Shown one piece after another: positions 11,501 through 21,311 of a stretch of 64,000 nucleotides of DNA. The notes under the pieces were generated by a model. It did not search any database, was not told where the DNA came from, and worked only from the letters and a program-made list of their open reading frames with translations. This DNA comes from Triangularia verruculosa. Taxonomy: Eukaryota > Ascomycota > Sordariomycetes > Sordariales > Podosporaceae. Location: the NCBI GenBank assembly GCA_033296885.1, contig MU863894.1:1-64000 (forward strand). The letters are read 5' to 3'. Both the position numbers and the translations under genes were made by a program. How positions within the stretch are numbered: the stretch's first letter is position 1; each line of letters begins with the position of its first letter.

Positions 11501-14500
11501 ACGTCAGTAACAACACCCGTTCCATCTTTGTATCACCCAGAGCTAACCGTAGTTCGTTATCTCAAGTGTCGGCCCTGGTCTTAAGTACCCAGACAAGCCA
11601 AGCGGCTGCGACAGTAACAAGCTCGAGGTTCCAGTGGAGATTTACACAAGATCATTCGGTCTTTCAGTGTCTAACGGTGTCACATTAACAACAACAACAC
11701 GGACAATCACGGAGACAGCTTATGAGACTGGTTGCCCCTTGCCTCAATATACGACAACGGCTGGCTGCGGGGGCGGGCGGGGTATGGCAAAACGGCAGAC
11801 GCAGACCCCTAGTGCGGCTGCTCCTGTGGCTACAATTTCTTCGGCAAGCGATACTGATAGAACTCAGCATCCAACACTAACCGCCCGTGCGGATCGGCCT
11901 GACGATTGGCGAGATGACATGGTTGATGACTGTACAGAAAAGCACAATTACGCCTTTTACGTAGGGGACTACGCTTTGGAATCGGATATCGACTGGATCA
12001 TGACTAGACTGAGCTATACTGGGCTCTACCACCATCGCTATCAACACAATGCTCTCCGCACAGTCCTTGTCTATGTCCTTCAATGCTCAGAGTCACTTCG
12101 TGACAAGATTTTTGCAATGCCCGGAGTGAGTATATATTCCACCACTTGTGATCAACCAAATTGAAAGCCTCTGTTACTCATATCTCATGGTATCTCCAGT
12201 TTAGCAACTATGAGTATTGGAAAGGGGATGTTGTGGAACTTGCGGAAGCTACCACATCTCGAAAGGTTCAAGGATCACGGCCCATGTCACCACCGGCTAC
12301 GAGTAGCAACAAAACCAAGCCCGAAATGAGACGGAGAGCCGTCGAGAGCCCACTATTAGATGATACGAATAGTTGGCACAGGTCACAAATCTCCAGCTAT
12401 CCATCGGAACAATGGAATGCGGATGGGAGGATTTTCGATTTTAATATCGGCTACCAACACCCGTACTATCACGATGGAGTACTTGGGGCAGGGCAGTACA
12501 TTTACCTCACAGAGGAAGGTTTGGACATTTACGATGTCGTATGTTATCATAAGCGCACCTCCAGCCCCGATCAACTCGCCTAATTTACCGGCTCAGAACT
12601 AACGAACAAAACTTGCTTACTTAGGAACTCCAAGGCGCCAACATTGTTCAGTTCGAGGTGGAAAAACCCATTTTCAACGGATCACCATCACCTTCATGGG
12701 GTATGCATGCCAAGATAGTGGCACAGTACATTGTGGGTGAATCACTCGGGCTTGTCCCCAGGGCTACCCTCGTAACTATGAAGGACAGCTTTACGACAAC
12801 AACCGCCGTGGCAGGCGCTAGGGTAGCGGACTTGATCATGCTGCTTGCAATCATCAAGGATATCGAAACCCATCAGAGGCAAGGGAGATGCGTCATCAGC
12901 AACTCCATTACGGCGTCTGCGAGACCAAGGTACCCCGAGTGGGAGCGAGAATATGGTGAGTGCTATCTGCGTGCTGCTTTGGTTTTTCTCAATCTCTTTC
13001 TGGAACTCCTTGCTTTCGAATATCTGCTAACAAGAATATAAAACAAAAGTCAAAATGCTTCGTTACCTTGAAGGGACGCTTAACTGCGTTTGGGTCAATG
13101 CGGCTAGCAATACCGACGGAGTCATAGACTACGCAGACCAATGCCCCCCAACTATGTGGAGGTTTACAGGCGATGTGAGCAACATGATTATTGTGGGTAC
13201 TAGCAGCAAGCATAGTCTTCGTGGGTTAGGCAGTCTCCCAAAAAGCGACGGCACCGACGACGGTTTCATTTTCGCGCCGGGGGTAAATCTATACAATGGT
13301 CAGGGTGTAAACCCGGTTACCGGAACATCAGTTGGTCAGTTTTATCCATCTCCTTCTACCCCTTGTCTTGGCATTTTCCTAGTACCTAAGCACTAACATA
13401 ATCTTGGGGCTTTGTAGCTGCTCCCTTAGTCGCAGGCCTTGTAGCGTACTTGCGCGCTATGCCTTCCCCATTTTTCCATGATCTCAAGAGTCCAGCGTTT
13501 GTATCTAAGCTGATAAGTTTTATGACGCGGGAAGTACAGGTGACAGATCCCAGAAACGATTACGACTGGTCTAGGGAGTATAACGGCATCCCCCGCAAAG
13601 TCATCTGGAACGGCAATGTTGGGAATGAAAATTGTCTTATAGGCTATTACATCGGGTACTTATCGTCGGAGGCTAGAGCTATCTGTGAAGTTCTCATAGC
13701 TTCCTTACCGGAACCAGGAAACACAGATAGTTGGACACCGGGAAACATGGGCGGTGGAAGCTCTAGTGATGGCAGGGTAACATGGTAAGCTCACTCTTCC
13801 TTCCACTTATGACAGAGTCTACCCTGTCTCAGTTAGGTACTTCGATTGACATTTTGATAGGTCATCAGGTCCGGTGCAACCAACATGCACAGCCAATTGC
13901 GGCACGCTCTGCATTGGCTTCTACTGCGTGCCGAAGCCGACTGGCAACCCACCTGATTTTGCTGACCCTATCAATAAAATGACCACAAAGACTACATCGA
14001 CGAGATCAACTAGACCAACCTCCACATCAACAAAGACGACCCCAACGGCCCATATCCCGACCCCGCAAGCAGATTGCTTTATTTGGTGAGCGGTTATTTT
14101 TTCACAGCCTACTTACTGGCATAGAACAAACAACGGCTAACATGAGACTCGCCATACAGGCAAATGGGCACGCACTACATGTTCCAGGTGTATAACATCA
14201 TTGACTGGGCCAATGACGGGGGTAGTCGGCTGAAAAGCGAAATGGGAGGCTGCGGTGCTATGGCAGCGTGGGACTGGGAGGATGATGGAATTAGGAAGGT
14301 TTACTTCACGCTGCCCCTACTTATCAAGGCGGGTTGTGTTGAACGCGCAATCGTGTCAGCAGGCGGGCCTCAACTGCAGTGTCGGGATTCTGGCACCATC
14401 AGCCCGCTCTCGATCGACAATGCGGTTGAAACCGCCGTGGAAGTCTTTGGCGCCACAGGCACCAAAGTGACCAACGACACTGTTGTCAGTGTGGAGTTTA

Positions 14501-14901
14501 TCGGCAACAACAGCAACATCGAGACCGCTTCAAAGTCACATCTGGCTAACAGCAATGGCGGCAAAGACGAACCATTGAGAATTGGCAAGGGACCGGTAAA
14601 TGGGCTGCCCATGGTTCCACCCCCAGTCGAAGCACCGATTCCTGAGGCCCCTCGCCCGCCGCCTCACTTTTTGCAATCTGTTGGAAATCAATTTTATACG
14701 AGCGATACGAGACCATCGGACACATCGCTAATTTCGTATGTCCCTGTAGACTGGTCAAAAGAAGGTACCGAGGAGAGACTCTCTGGGTTGCAGATGACGG
14801 TAGAAGCGACAGCAATGACAGTCACAAAGTCCATGGTGATCGCGCCTCGTACGACACAAACTAAGTTTACAACTAGAATGCGCCGAGCGGGGAGAGATTG
14901 A
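8549..14901 (+). CDS. Secreted GH71 alpha-1,3-glucanase / subtilase fusion protein, 11 exons
   Basis: Exons: 8549-8626, 8699-9239, 9299-11306, 11419-11506, 11553-12125, 12200-12538, 12625-12955, 13050-13334, 13418-13784, 13861-14085, 14160-14901. They total 5577 nt, in frame, 1858 residues. Order: signal peptide (1-18, AVLLGCAHVHA end); GH71 mutanase domain (about 20-430; VFAHFM, DGFALNIRADD, PWFYTNLPGYNKNWLW); four Cys modules about 50 residues apart (near 467, 518, 566, 616; pattern C-x3-C-x4/5-C-P-x3-C); Thr/Pro linker and acidic run (about 832); a tail like that of subgroup C chitinases (WFFIFC, GPPPPLINL, WPKIT; 845-905); a prodomain-like segment (about 1000-1130); a subtilase domain (about 1175-1450) with H1237, N1340 and S1413 (GTSVAAP) but Glu1201 at the Asp position; a CTANCGTLC segment, Thr-rich linker and a C-terminal module (VYNIIDWANDGGSRL, about 1615-1700). 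Predicted extracellular wall-active enzyme. The intron at 11507-11552 is the least certain. A split into two genes is possible but would leave the second without a start. Confidence 0.8.
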
Positions 14902-15058
14902 GGCCTACTTAGAAGATTAGTATAATAAGTATATACCTATTTTGGATTTGAATGATGAGACTTGCTAGCCCTGCTCCCCAACTAGCTGGTTTGGGACGAG
15001 CTAACGATTTAATCTTGAAAGCTTCCTTTTCGTTAATGCTTGAATTAAAAGGAGTTAA

Positions 15059-16099
15059 GAAGAGAAGTTCAAAGAGAACATCAGTTCGGACTTACTCCAG
15101 GCCCATCAGGCAGACAGTGAAGATGAGGTCGTTTACGATTTGGTCTTTGAGCCAACCACCGCAAACGAGGGCCAGAACAACAACAATTTGCCACTGGCCA
15201 CCTACGTGGTAGAAGCTGACAACGGCCGACGACTGACTGTGGCCTCGGAAGCACCTGCGCTGGAATGGTTCGGGCCCGGGCTCATGTTCATCAGTTGTGC
15301 GGTGCCGCAAATCTTGGAGCACACCAGTGATATCGACGCTGTCGTCGATTTGCTGGGAACCAACCGAGTGTACACACGGCTTGTGCTCGGTGAGACCGCT
15401 GAAAAGATCACCCTCTCTGACAATATCGGCGGCGACAGCGACGAGTCCACGGCGGGAGCATGGCTCATGCAAGCCTGCGCCAAGTCACAAGCCGCGCAGG
15501 ATCTGGTGGAAAAGATGATACAATACATCGGCCGTACACTCAGCCACGAGGTCAGGACTGGCTGGGCTCGTTCCCTTCACGTTGGCGAGTTTAGTGATAT
15601 CAGCAGCAACAGTGATGCAGAAGGTCAAAAGGTGTTGTTTATCAATGTCGTCCGCCTCCGAGACAGCGATAAAGTATGCCTCAACCACCCGCCTGCCATT
15701 GGGCCCCGCCACCAGCTCAAAGTCTGGAGAAATGACGTGCTGGTATTTAATAACCTCGTCAGCGGTGATGTCCATGGTCAAAGCACGTTACAGCTGCACT
15801 GCCCTGTCAACGTCGGAGAAGAAGACGGGAAACTGAGTGATGACTGTCAAAACATCACCATTCGGCTCGAGGACGGAACGTCGGACAGCGTGTGGCGGGG
15901 CGGTGGTCCGGTCCGGAAACGACTTCACACTATCATTGGACTCGGCAGTCTGTCTCATGGCACATGTGGGAGTGCTCAGCATGCCGTGGCAGAGGTGGAT
16001 TTGCGCAGTGGTGTCAATATTGCCGTTGCTCCAGCTCGGGGTGAGGGCCAAGCTGAAGATGGCGGTGCAAAGTTGATGAGCCTGGGATGCTATTGCTGA
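15059..16099 (+). CDS. Unrecognised ORF downstream of the GH71 fusion gene
   Basis: The frame is open from 15059 (just after a TAA) to 16099. The first in-frame ATG is at 15284, which would give 271 residues, yet coding-like composition (C-ending codons) starts well before it, around 15120. A missed 5' exon or a lost start is therefore likely. The N-terminal half (ALEWFGPGLMFISCAVPQIL, then an acidic helix-rich part) and the C-terminal half (VWRNDVLVFNN) match nothing I know. There is no signal peptide or membrane span. It follows the fusion gene by about 160 bp on the same strand. An ORF on the opposite strand (15485-15781) is a weaker alternative. Confidence 0.35.
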   Translation, partial: EEKFKENISSDLLQAHQADSEDEVVYDLVFEPTTANEGQNNNNLPLATYVVEADNGRRLTVASEAPALEWFGPGLMFISCAVPQILEHTSDIDAVVDLLGTNRVYTRLVLGETAEKITLSDNIGGDSDESTAGAWLMQACAKSQAAQDLVEKMIQYIGRTLSHEVRTGWARSLHVGEFSDISSNSDAEGQKVLFINVVRLRDSDKVCLNHPPAIGPRHQLKVWRNDVLVFNNLVSGDVHGQSTLQLHCPVNVGEEDGKLSDDCQNITIRLEDGTSDSVWRGGGPVRKRLHTIIGLGSLSHGTCGSAQHAVAEVDLRSGVNIAVAPARGEGQAEDGGAKLMSLGCYC

Positions 16100-16626
16100 G
16101 CTGACGAGGTTTCACTGTGGCGAAGATAAGAAGATAGGCTGATTGTCGGAATGACTTACTCTGCCACTCTTGTGCAGATAGTCTCCATGCTGCATGTTGG
16201 GGGTAGGATCTGAGGTGTGCTGTTTGTGGCGGGATGCTAAGGGTTCAGGGGCGAGGTAAATAAACAACAAAGCTCCCCTTAACAATTTTTGCAACATGCC
16301 GTTTCAGAACAAGCACGTTACTAACGCCTGTTATCTCCCTTCGGATTATACTACTTCGGTTAGCCTTTTACACTGAAGTATAGTCGAGAGCGTCATTCAA
16401 TGCACAAATTCAAGACGCCGATGGACTGAATCTCTCGTGGCACGCGTGATACCAACGGCATTGCGAGTTAGGTTAGGTACCAACCTACCTAAGGTAACTA
16501 GGCTTGCAGAGGCTTTCCCAAGTTCTCTAGACAGGGCAGTAACCAGTTCAATGTCGGTCATCGGCACTTTGATTCAAATACCTTAATTGCTTATAAACGA
16601 AAGAATTACAAATACGTAGCCAGTTA
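16100..16626. other. Intergenic spacer with TACCTA-type words
   Basis: No gene is seen. It lies between the ends of two convergent genes. It contains a run of TAGGTACC/CCTACCTAAGG words around 16470-16505, of the kind scattered through other spacers of this window. Confidence 0.4.
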
Positions 16627-18468
16627 TCATTTTGAGCCCTCTTTCCCATCCACACCACTGTTCTCGCTCCCACTTCTGCTACCAGTTCTGCTGCCACTCC
16701 TACTGTCAGGCCCTAGCAATGCATCCCCAGAGTATTGCGACTGTCTGTCCTCCGAAATCTTCGGGAACCCCGCGGGCACGCCCAAAAAGAACTGAGGCGA
16801 TGGTGGCGCCTTTGCCACCGATACTTTTGACGAGACGGATACTGTGACCTTGACTCCATACTCATCCTCCCTGAAGCTATCCTCTCCATCTGTGTGATCC
16901 GCTTCTCTTTGCCGTGCAGCCATCTCGTCCCTTGCTTTCGCCTGGCGCCTGCGTCTCATGAGAACAACATAAATGATTGGAAGTGCAATGGCCAATATGC
17001 CAAGCGGGACAACGACACCAATCACAATCTTCTTCCAGTCCGAGTTCGGCTCGGCGTCATCAGCCGCTGTGTCCACATCACCCGCGGAGTCTGATGAGCT
17101 TGACGATTCGGAAACACATTCGCTGCCTGGGGCACAGTAGAGCCGAGATGAAGGAATGCGTGCGCTGGTCTTTTCGAACGGAACAATGACCGACTTTGTC
17201 GAAGAAGAGCCAGCCTTGATGGAGGCAAGAGCGACGTCTTTGTTTGCCGCGTCAAATACCATGTATGTTCGCCGCAAGAGGGAGCTGCCGATGTTGTGTT
17301 GCGGACTATTAGACTTCTGGATACCGAATAGGCAGGTGTTTCTGTTGAGGCTTTTGGGGAGGGTGTCGTAGGCGATTTCCCAGTTCGTGACCTCCTGTGG
17401 GATCACCAAGTCGGCAAGGCGTACGTTGAGGACGGGGCCTTCGGGCCCTTCAAGTTGGAAGCGGAGGCTGGTCTGGGGGTTCTTCGATCCTGCGTCGCAC
17501 GGAATGGTGGCCCGACCAATAGTTGTGTTCCAAATCGCACCGCTGGCAGCTATAATGTCGTCTGCAAGCTCAGCCGGGAGGTAAGAATACAATTCTGCAG
17601 GGCTGAGAGAGGCGGGGAGGGAAGGGCCGTCGTATGTGAATCCCGTTTTCGATGCCGTCGCGTCACCATCGATGCTCACGCTAGCCAAAGAGACGGCGAA
17701 GGCGCTGGGGAAAACGTCGTATGGTTCAACAGAGTGGAGACGAATCAACTCGCCCTCATACCTCGACTTGTCAATGGCCCCGAGGAGAAGCGACCCAGAT
17801 TTTCCCTCGGCATTGTTGAGCCAGATGCTGTAGGCTTGTGTGATGATCTTCCCCGAGGATACCAGTTGGTCAATAAAGTTTGGACGGTATTTGTTCGACC
17901 GACGCGGGTAGGTGGTGGTAGCATCATTGCCCAGTCCTAGCATGCCAATCCATTGATTGGTCCTAGATTCCGTCACGAGGCCCATTGGAAATGCGTCGAG
18001 TTCGATGTCCCCCAGCTTGAGAGTATCGGTGATGTTGTACCCTTGAACAATCATTGTGTCGGAGTATGCCACGGAGAAATCCACAAACAAACCCTCCTGT
18101 TTCTGGGCCGTCGATGACTTGGGCTTGCTAAACGCTCCCCATCTGCAGGCGGAACCGGACAGGTCGTCTGAAGGGTAGAAGCCGCCAGACAGAGGATCAT
18201 ATCCCTGCTTGCAAGGCATGGCGGCGTCGGCGTCGGGAAGCCATGTGTAGGGCGAAGATGGCGATAGAAGAAGCGACAGTTGTTGGGCGGGAGTTCCAAC
18301 CGTGACGTTGACGACGAAGACGTGTCCCGATGCCGCGACAGGAACACTTGCTGATTTGCCATCGAGCGACCTGGCGAGGATTCTCTCACGGGTAAAGGGG
18401 ACCAAAAGATGGGCAAACGTCGCCGTCGCGAAGAGAAAACATTGTAAAAGTAAATAAACGAGTGACAT
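16627..18468 (-). CDS. Membrane-anchored pepsin-like (A1) protein lacking catalytic motifs
   Basis: Single exon, 613 residues. Signal peptide 1-19 (LLQCFLFATATFAH), then a pepsin-fold domain (about 45-430) with the family's VTVGTPAQQLSLLL strand. A membrane span follows at about 480-504, then four Arg and a 105-residue Ser/Asp-rich cytoplasmic tail with SGSRTGSRSGS repeats. Where active A1 peptidases have DTGS after that strand, this protein has SPSS (residues 69-72). The second motif (D-T/S-G-T) reads YDGPSLPASL. Both active-site signatures are lost while the fold hallmarks and membrane anchor remain. This is consistent with a non-catalytic cell-surface receptor or sensor rather than a decayed gene. 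Topology resembles yapsin-like proteins, which however are GPI-anchored. Confidence 0.8.
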   Translation of the reverse strand: MSLVYLLLQCFLFATATFAHLLVPFTRERILARSLDGKSASVPVAASGHVFVVNVTVGTPAQQLSLLLSPSSPYTWLPDADAAMPCKQGYDPLSGGFYPSDDLSGSACRWGAFSKPKSSTAQKQEGLFVDFSVAYSDTMIVQGYNITDTLKLGDIELDAFPMGLVTESRTNQWIGMLGLGNDATTTYPRRSNKYRPNFIDQLVSSGKIITQAYSIWLNNAEGKSGSLLLGAIDKSRYEGELIRLHSVEPYDVFPSAFAVSLASVSIDGDATASKTGFTYDGPSLPASLSPAELYSYLPAELADDIIAASGAIWNTTIGRATIPCDAGSKNPQTSLRFQLEGPEGPVLNVRLADLVIPQEVTNWEIAYDTLPKSLNRNTCLFGIQKSNSPQHNIGSSLLRRTYMVFDAANKDVALASIKAGSSSTKSVIVPFEKTSARIPSSRLYCAPGSECVSESSSSSDSAGDVDTAADDAEPNSDWKKIVIGVVVPLGILAIALPIIYVVLMRRRRQAKARDEMAARQREADHTDGEDSFREDEYGVKVTVSVSSKVSVAKAPPSPQFFLGVPAGFPKISEDRQSQYSGDALLGPDSRSGSRTGSRSGSENSGVDGKEGSK

Positions 18469-19230
18469 GCTGCGCTAATGGCAGACCTTATCTTCCCATC
18501 GTGGGAATTCTGGAACGAGCGCAAGGAACGAGGAGCTGCTGGAGGAAGAATGAAAGTCGCCTGGACCTTGAAAAATGGAGATGCTGCCAAGCCAATTTCC
18601 GGGCCATCTCAGGGGCTTGTTGTGCTTGGTGCAATCACAACCAGGGGGTTGCCTGACCCCTGCTGCGCTAAGATTGATGGGTCCGGCCGCCACGCGCTGG
18701 ACAAAAGAAGAGAGACTGCTACACAAAACCAAGCCTTTTTTCGATAGTGAAGAGGTATTAACAGATAGTTAGCAGGCTTCAAATATTCAACTAGCGTTAT
18801 ACATCTATTGAGATGCCTCTCAACTATCTTTGAAGTATTAACTATCCTTTTAGGCCTGTTGCTGCTCTTCTACCTAGGTGGCTAACCCGGTCAGCAGTCC
18901 CTACCTACTTTTCTATCCACGATGTAACCGCCGCTCGGATCGTCGAACCAGTCCAGGGCATGTGGAACATGTTTACGGCGATAGCGCAACCAAGAAAAGC
19001 TTGAGTGCCATCAGCGTCTTTTGACAACAACCAACAGAGAGAGAAAGGCGATAAAATAAACAGGTAATGATTTTGTGCTAATGCCAAACTGCCCACCTCA
19101 ACCCAGGTGCGCACTACTCTCAAATCTTCATCGTTATACCTAGGTAAGGTTATATTTCAAGGTTGCGTAGAACTAGAAGGTATTGAGGGCGGGTTGCTCC
19201 CGTAAAAAGCTACAACTCGTTCTTTCAATC
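18469..19230. other. Intergenic spacer
   Basis: About 0.76 kb upstream of the pepsin-like gene and downstream of the broken AAA ATPase. No convincing ORF. The part from about 18770 to 19180 is AT-richer and has TACCTA-type words (18875-18912, 19135-19150). Confidence 0.4.
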
Positions 19231-20770
19231 TCAGTCACACGTCGCCATACCCAAAGTCAAACCTACCTTAGGCAGGCTAGGCGCGCATATTGCCGCGGCC
19301 TTCATGCGTTTCAGAGAATCTGCCTCCTCGTTTTCCATATAGTCCCAGAGTATCTTAGCTTCGGCCAGGACAACGGGAAGGAAGGAATTGTCCCCAAGTC
19401 CCTCCGGTAATATCACCGCAGGCATAGTGCGTTTCAGCTTGTCGGCATTCTCCTGTGTCTTTTCGGGAACAGAATCATGCACCGCCGTTGAGCTACCGCC
19501 ATTCCCATTCCCGCCAGCTGATGCCAGCAGAGAGGAGATGAAGAGCTCTTTGATGTCGGCAAAGCTAAAACCATCAGTGAGACCCGCTATGACAGAGCAC
19601 AGTTCAACCGGGAAATCAATAGCGGGCGAATCCAACACTTTCTCACGCCAATATCGACAGTACTCAATCCGTGAGTCGTAGTCGGGGACCTTGAAGTGGT
19701 ACTTGCGGTCAAAACGGCTCGGTCGTTTGGTGATAACTGGATTAATCTCGCCGAGATGGTTAGTAGAGGCAATCATGAGGGTTCTCTCATTGGAGTCGAG
19801 TCCATCAACTTCATTGAGAAAGTAGCTGCGAGTTTTGTCTTCAACCAAGCTGTCGAGGTCCTCAAAGATCAAGAGGCGGGGGGGCAATGATGCGGGCTTT
19901 GGCAAAGATTTCCTGCATGGCCACCTTGGGGTGCGAACATCCAACAAGCGATTTGATGTACATGGTGGACACGGGGGGCTTTCGTGACACTAGCGAGTTG
20001 ATGATGGCCTTGATGGAAACTGTCTTGCCGTTTCCTGGCACGCCGTGAGGAATAACACCGCGCTTCCACGGCACCCGAAGTGTCTTGTACAGGGATTGGT
20101 TGCCAAAGAAAGACTCGACATCGTGTGCGAGGCTCGACTTGATAGTGGGATCGAGGATAACGTCGTGCCAGGAAGCCCCTTGCACGCTACGGTAAAGTTC
20201 CTTGTCCTTCTTCCACTGCTGGTTATCGAACACCCAAATCTCATCATGCATCTCCTTGGTCCACTTTCCAGCTGTGAGGATGAGCGCATCTGTTTTGGAA
20301 TGGTGTCCCTCATCGTCAACAGCACCCATGGCCGACAGAGGTGTCAGCACGTATAGGAAGCGGATAACACGGCTCAGAAGATCGTCCCTGAATGACAAGG
20401 CATAAACCAAAAAGTGATTGCCATTCATAGTCCCAAGCGCCAAAGCGGATCTTCGACCTCTAGTTTATCGTTGCCCTTCTCATATTGAAGTTTCGGCGCC
20501 ACAAACCTGCGGATAGCATCGTAGTCTCGGGAACGGCTCGGTGTTTTTGTGGCATGGCCAGCCTCGGCGAAACCCAAAAGATCGCAATGTGAGGTCTACG
20601 TCCGCGTAATGTGGTACTCTGGGTAGGCGGCCTTGAGCAACTGGTGTACTGTGGTGTTGGTGCTGATCTGGTCTCGTCCGGCATGCTCTTCCCAGCCTTC
20701 AAAGGCCTGAACAGAAGGTGGAGGTGTATCAGTCGGCTTTATCTCTCTTCTACAGTCAGAGACAAGTTGG
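19231..20770 (-). pseudogene. Broken BCS1-like AAA ATPase
   Basis: Pieces of a BCS1-type ATPase are readable in order on the minus strand. An N-terminal part (DQISTNTTVHQLLKAAYPEY) meets a TAG at 20596-20598 and continues to DYDAIRRFVAPK and KLEVEDPLW. There is then a frame change near 20440. The next frame runs HFLVYALSFRDDLLSR through VPWKRGV and a Walker A written GVPGNGKT (normally GPPGNGKT) to IIAPP. There the frame is broken at a run of seven C (19878-19884). A third frame then carries Walker B (LLIFEDLDSL), the STNHL sensor and SRFDRKYHF, ending at 19231. At least two frameshifts and one stop argue for a pseudogene; the C7 break alone could be an assembly error. An intact paralogue lies at 37276-38931. 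Confidence 0.65.
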
Positions 20771-21311
20771 AGATATATGACGCTGCGGATAGGAGTTTAG
20801 ATGAAATACTCGAGATATGCCACAGTGGTCAAGTTATATTTCAGCACCACGCGGCTCACAAAGCAGACGTCTGCCTTTCACCCCACTCCAAAGATCCATG
20901 GACGTTGGCAACTTGCCCTGAGTGGTCTTTGGACGTGAATTTGGTGTTAGAAATTGCTGTTGGGCCTGGAATATAATCACTCGGCACCGAACTCCGGTGA
21001 AAATCTGCAAGACTAATAAGGTAGTGCTTATTCCTTTCTAGTCACGCTTCTTTACTCGACTCAGATAGGCTGGTGAGCTTTTGGACACACATGATCCATA
21101 CAGCTCTTTATTCCCCATCATCTGATGACGAAGGTTAGATTGAAGCACGCTTGACGGGCCTCGCACTAGAAAAGCCGAATATTTGTCTTGCTTCAACAAC
21201 AGAGAATGGCGTGCTTCTGCTAGTCACCGTGGTGGGTAACTCAAAGTGCATGATGCAAAAGATTCACTGCAACAGACATTATTTTATTCGTATATATACA
21301 CTTCTCTCATC
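20771..21311. other. Intergenic spacer
   Basis: Lies between the broken AAA ATPase and the end of the glycerophosphodiesterase gene. I see no gene or clear signal. Confidence 0.35.

Noticed and set aside
12161..12583. Independent short ORFs at 12161, 12658, 13055, 13450 and 14164
   Set aside because: They are exons of the fusion gene; each begins or ends at consensus splice sites and together they make one subtilase domain.
15485..15781. Minus-strand ORF inside the orphan ORF
   Set aside because: It is shorter and has no recognisable motif; codon choice favours the plus frame.
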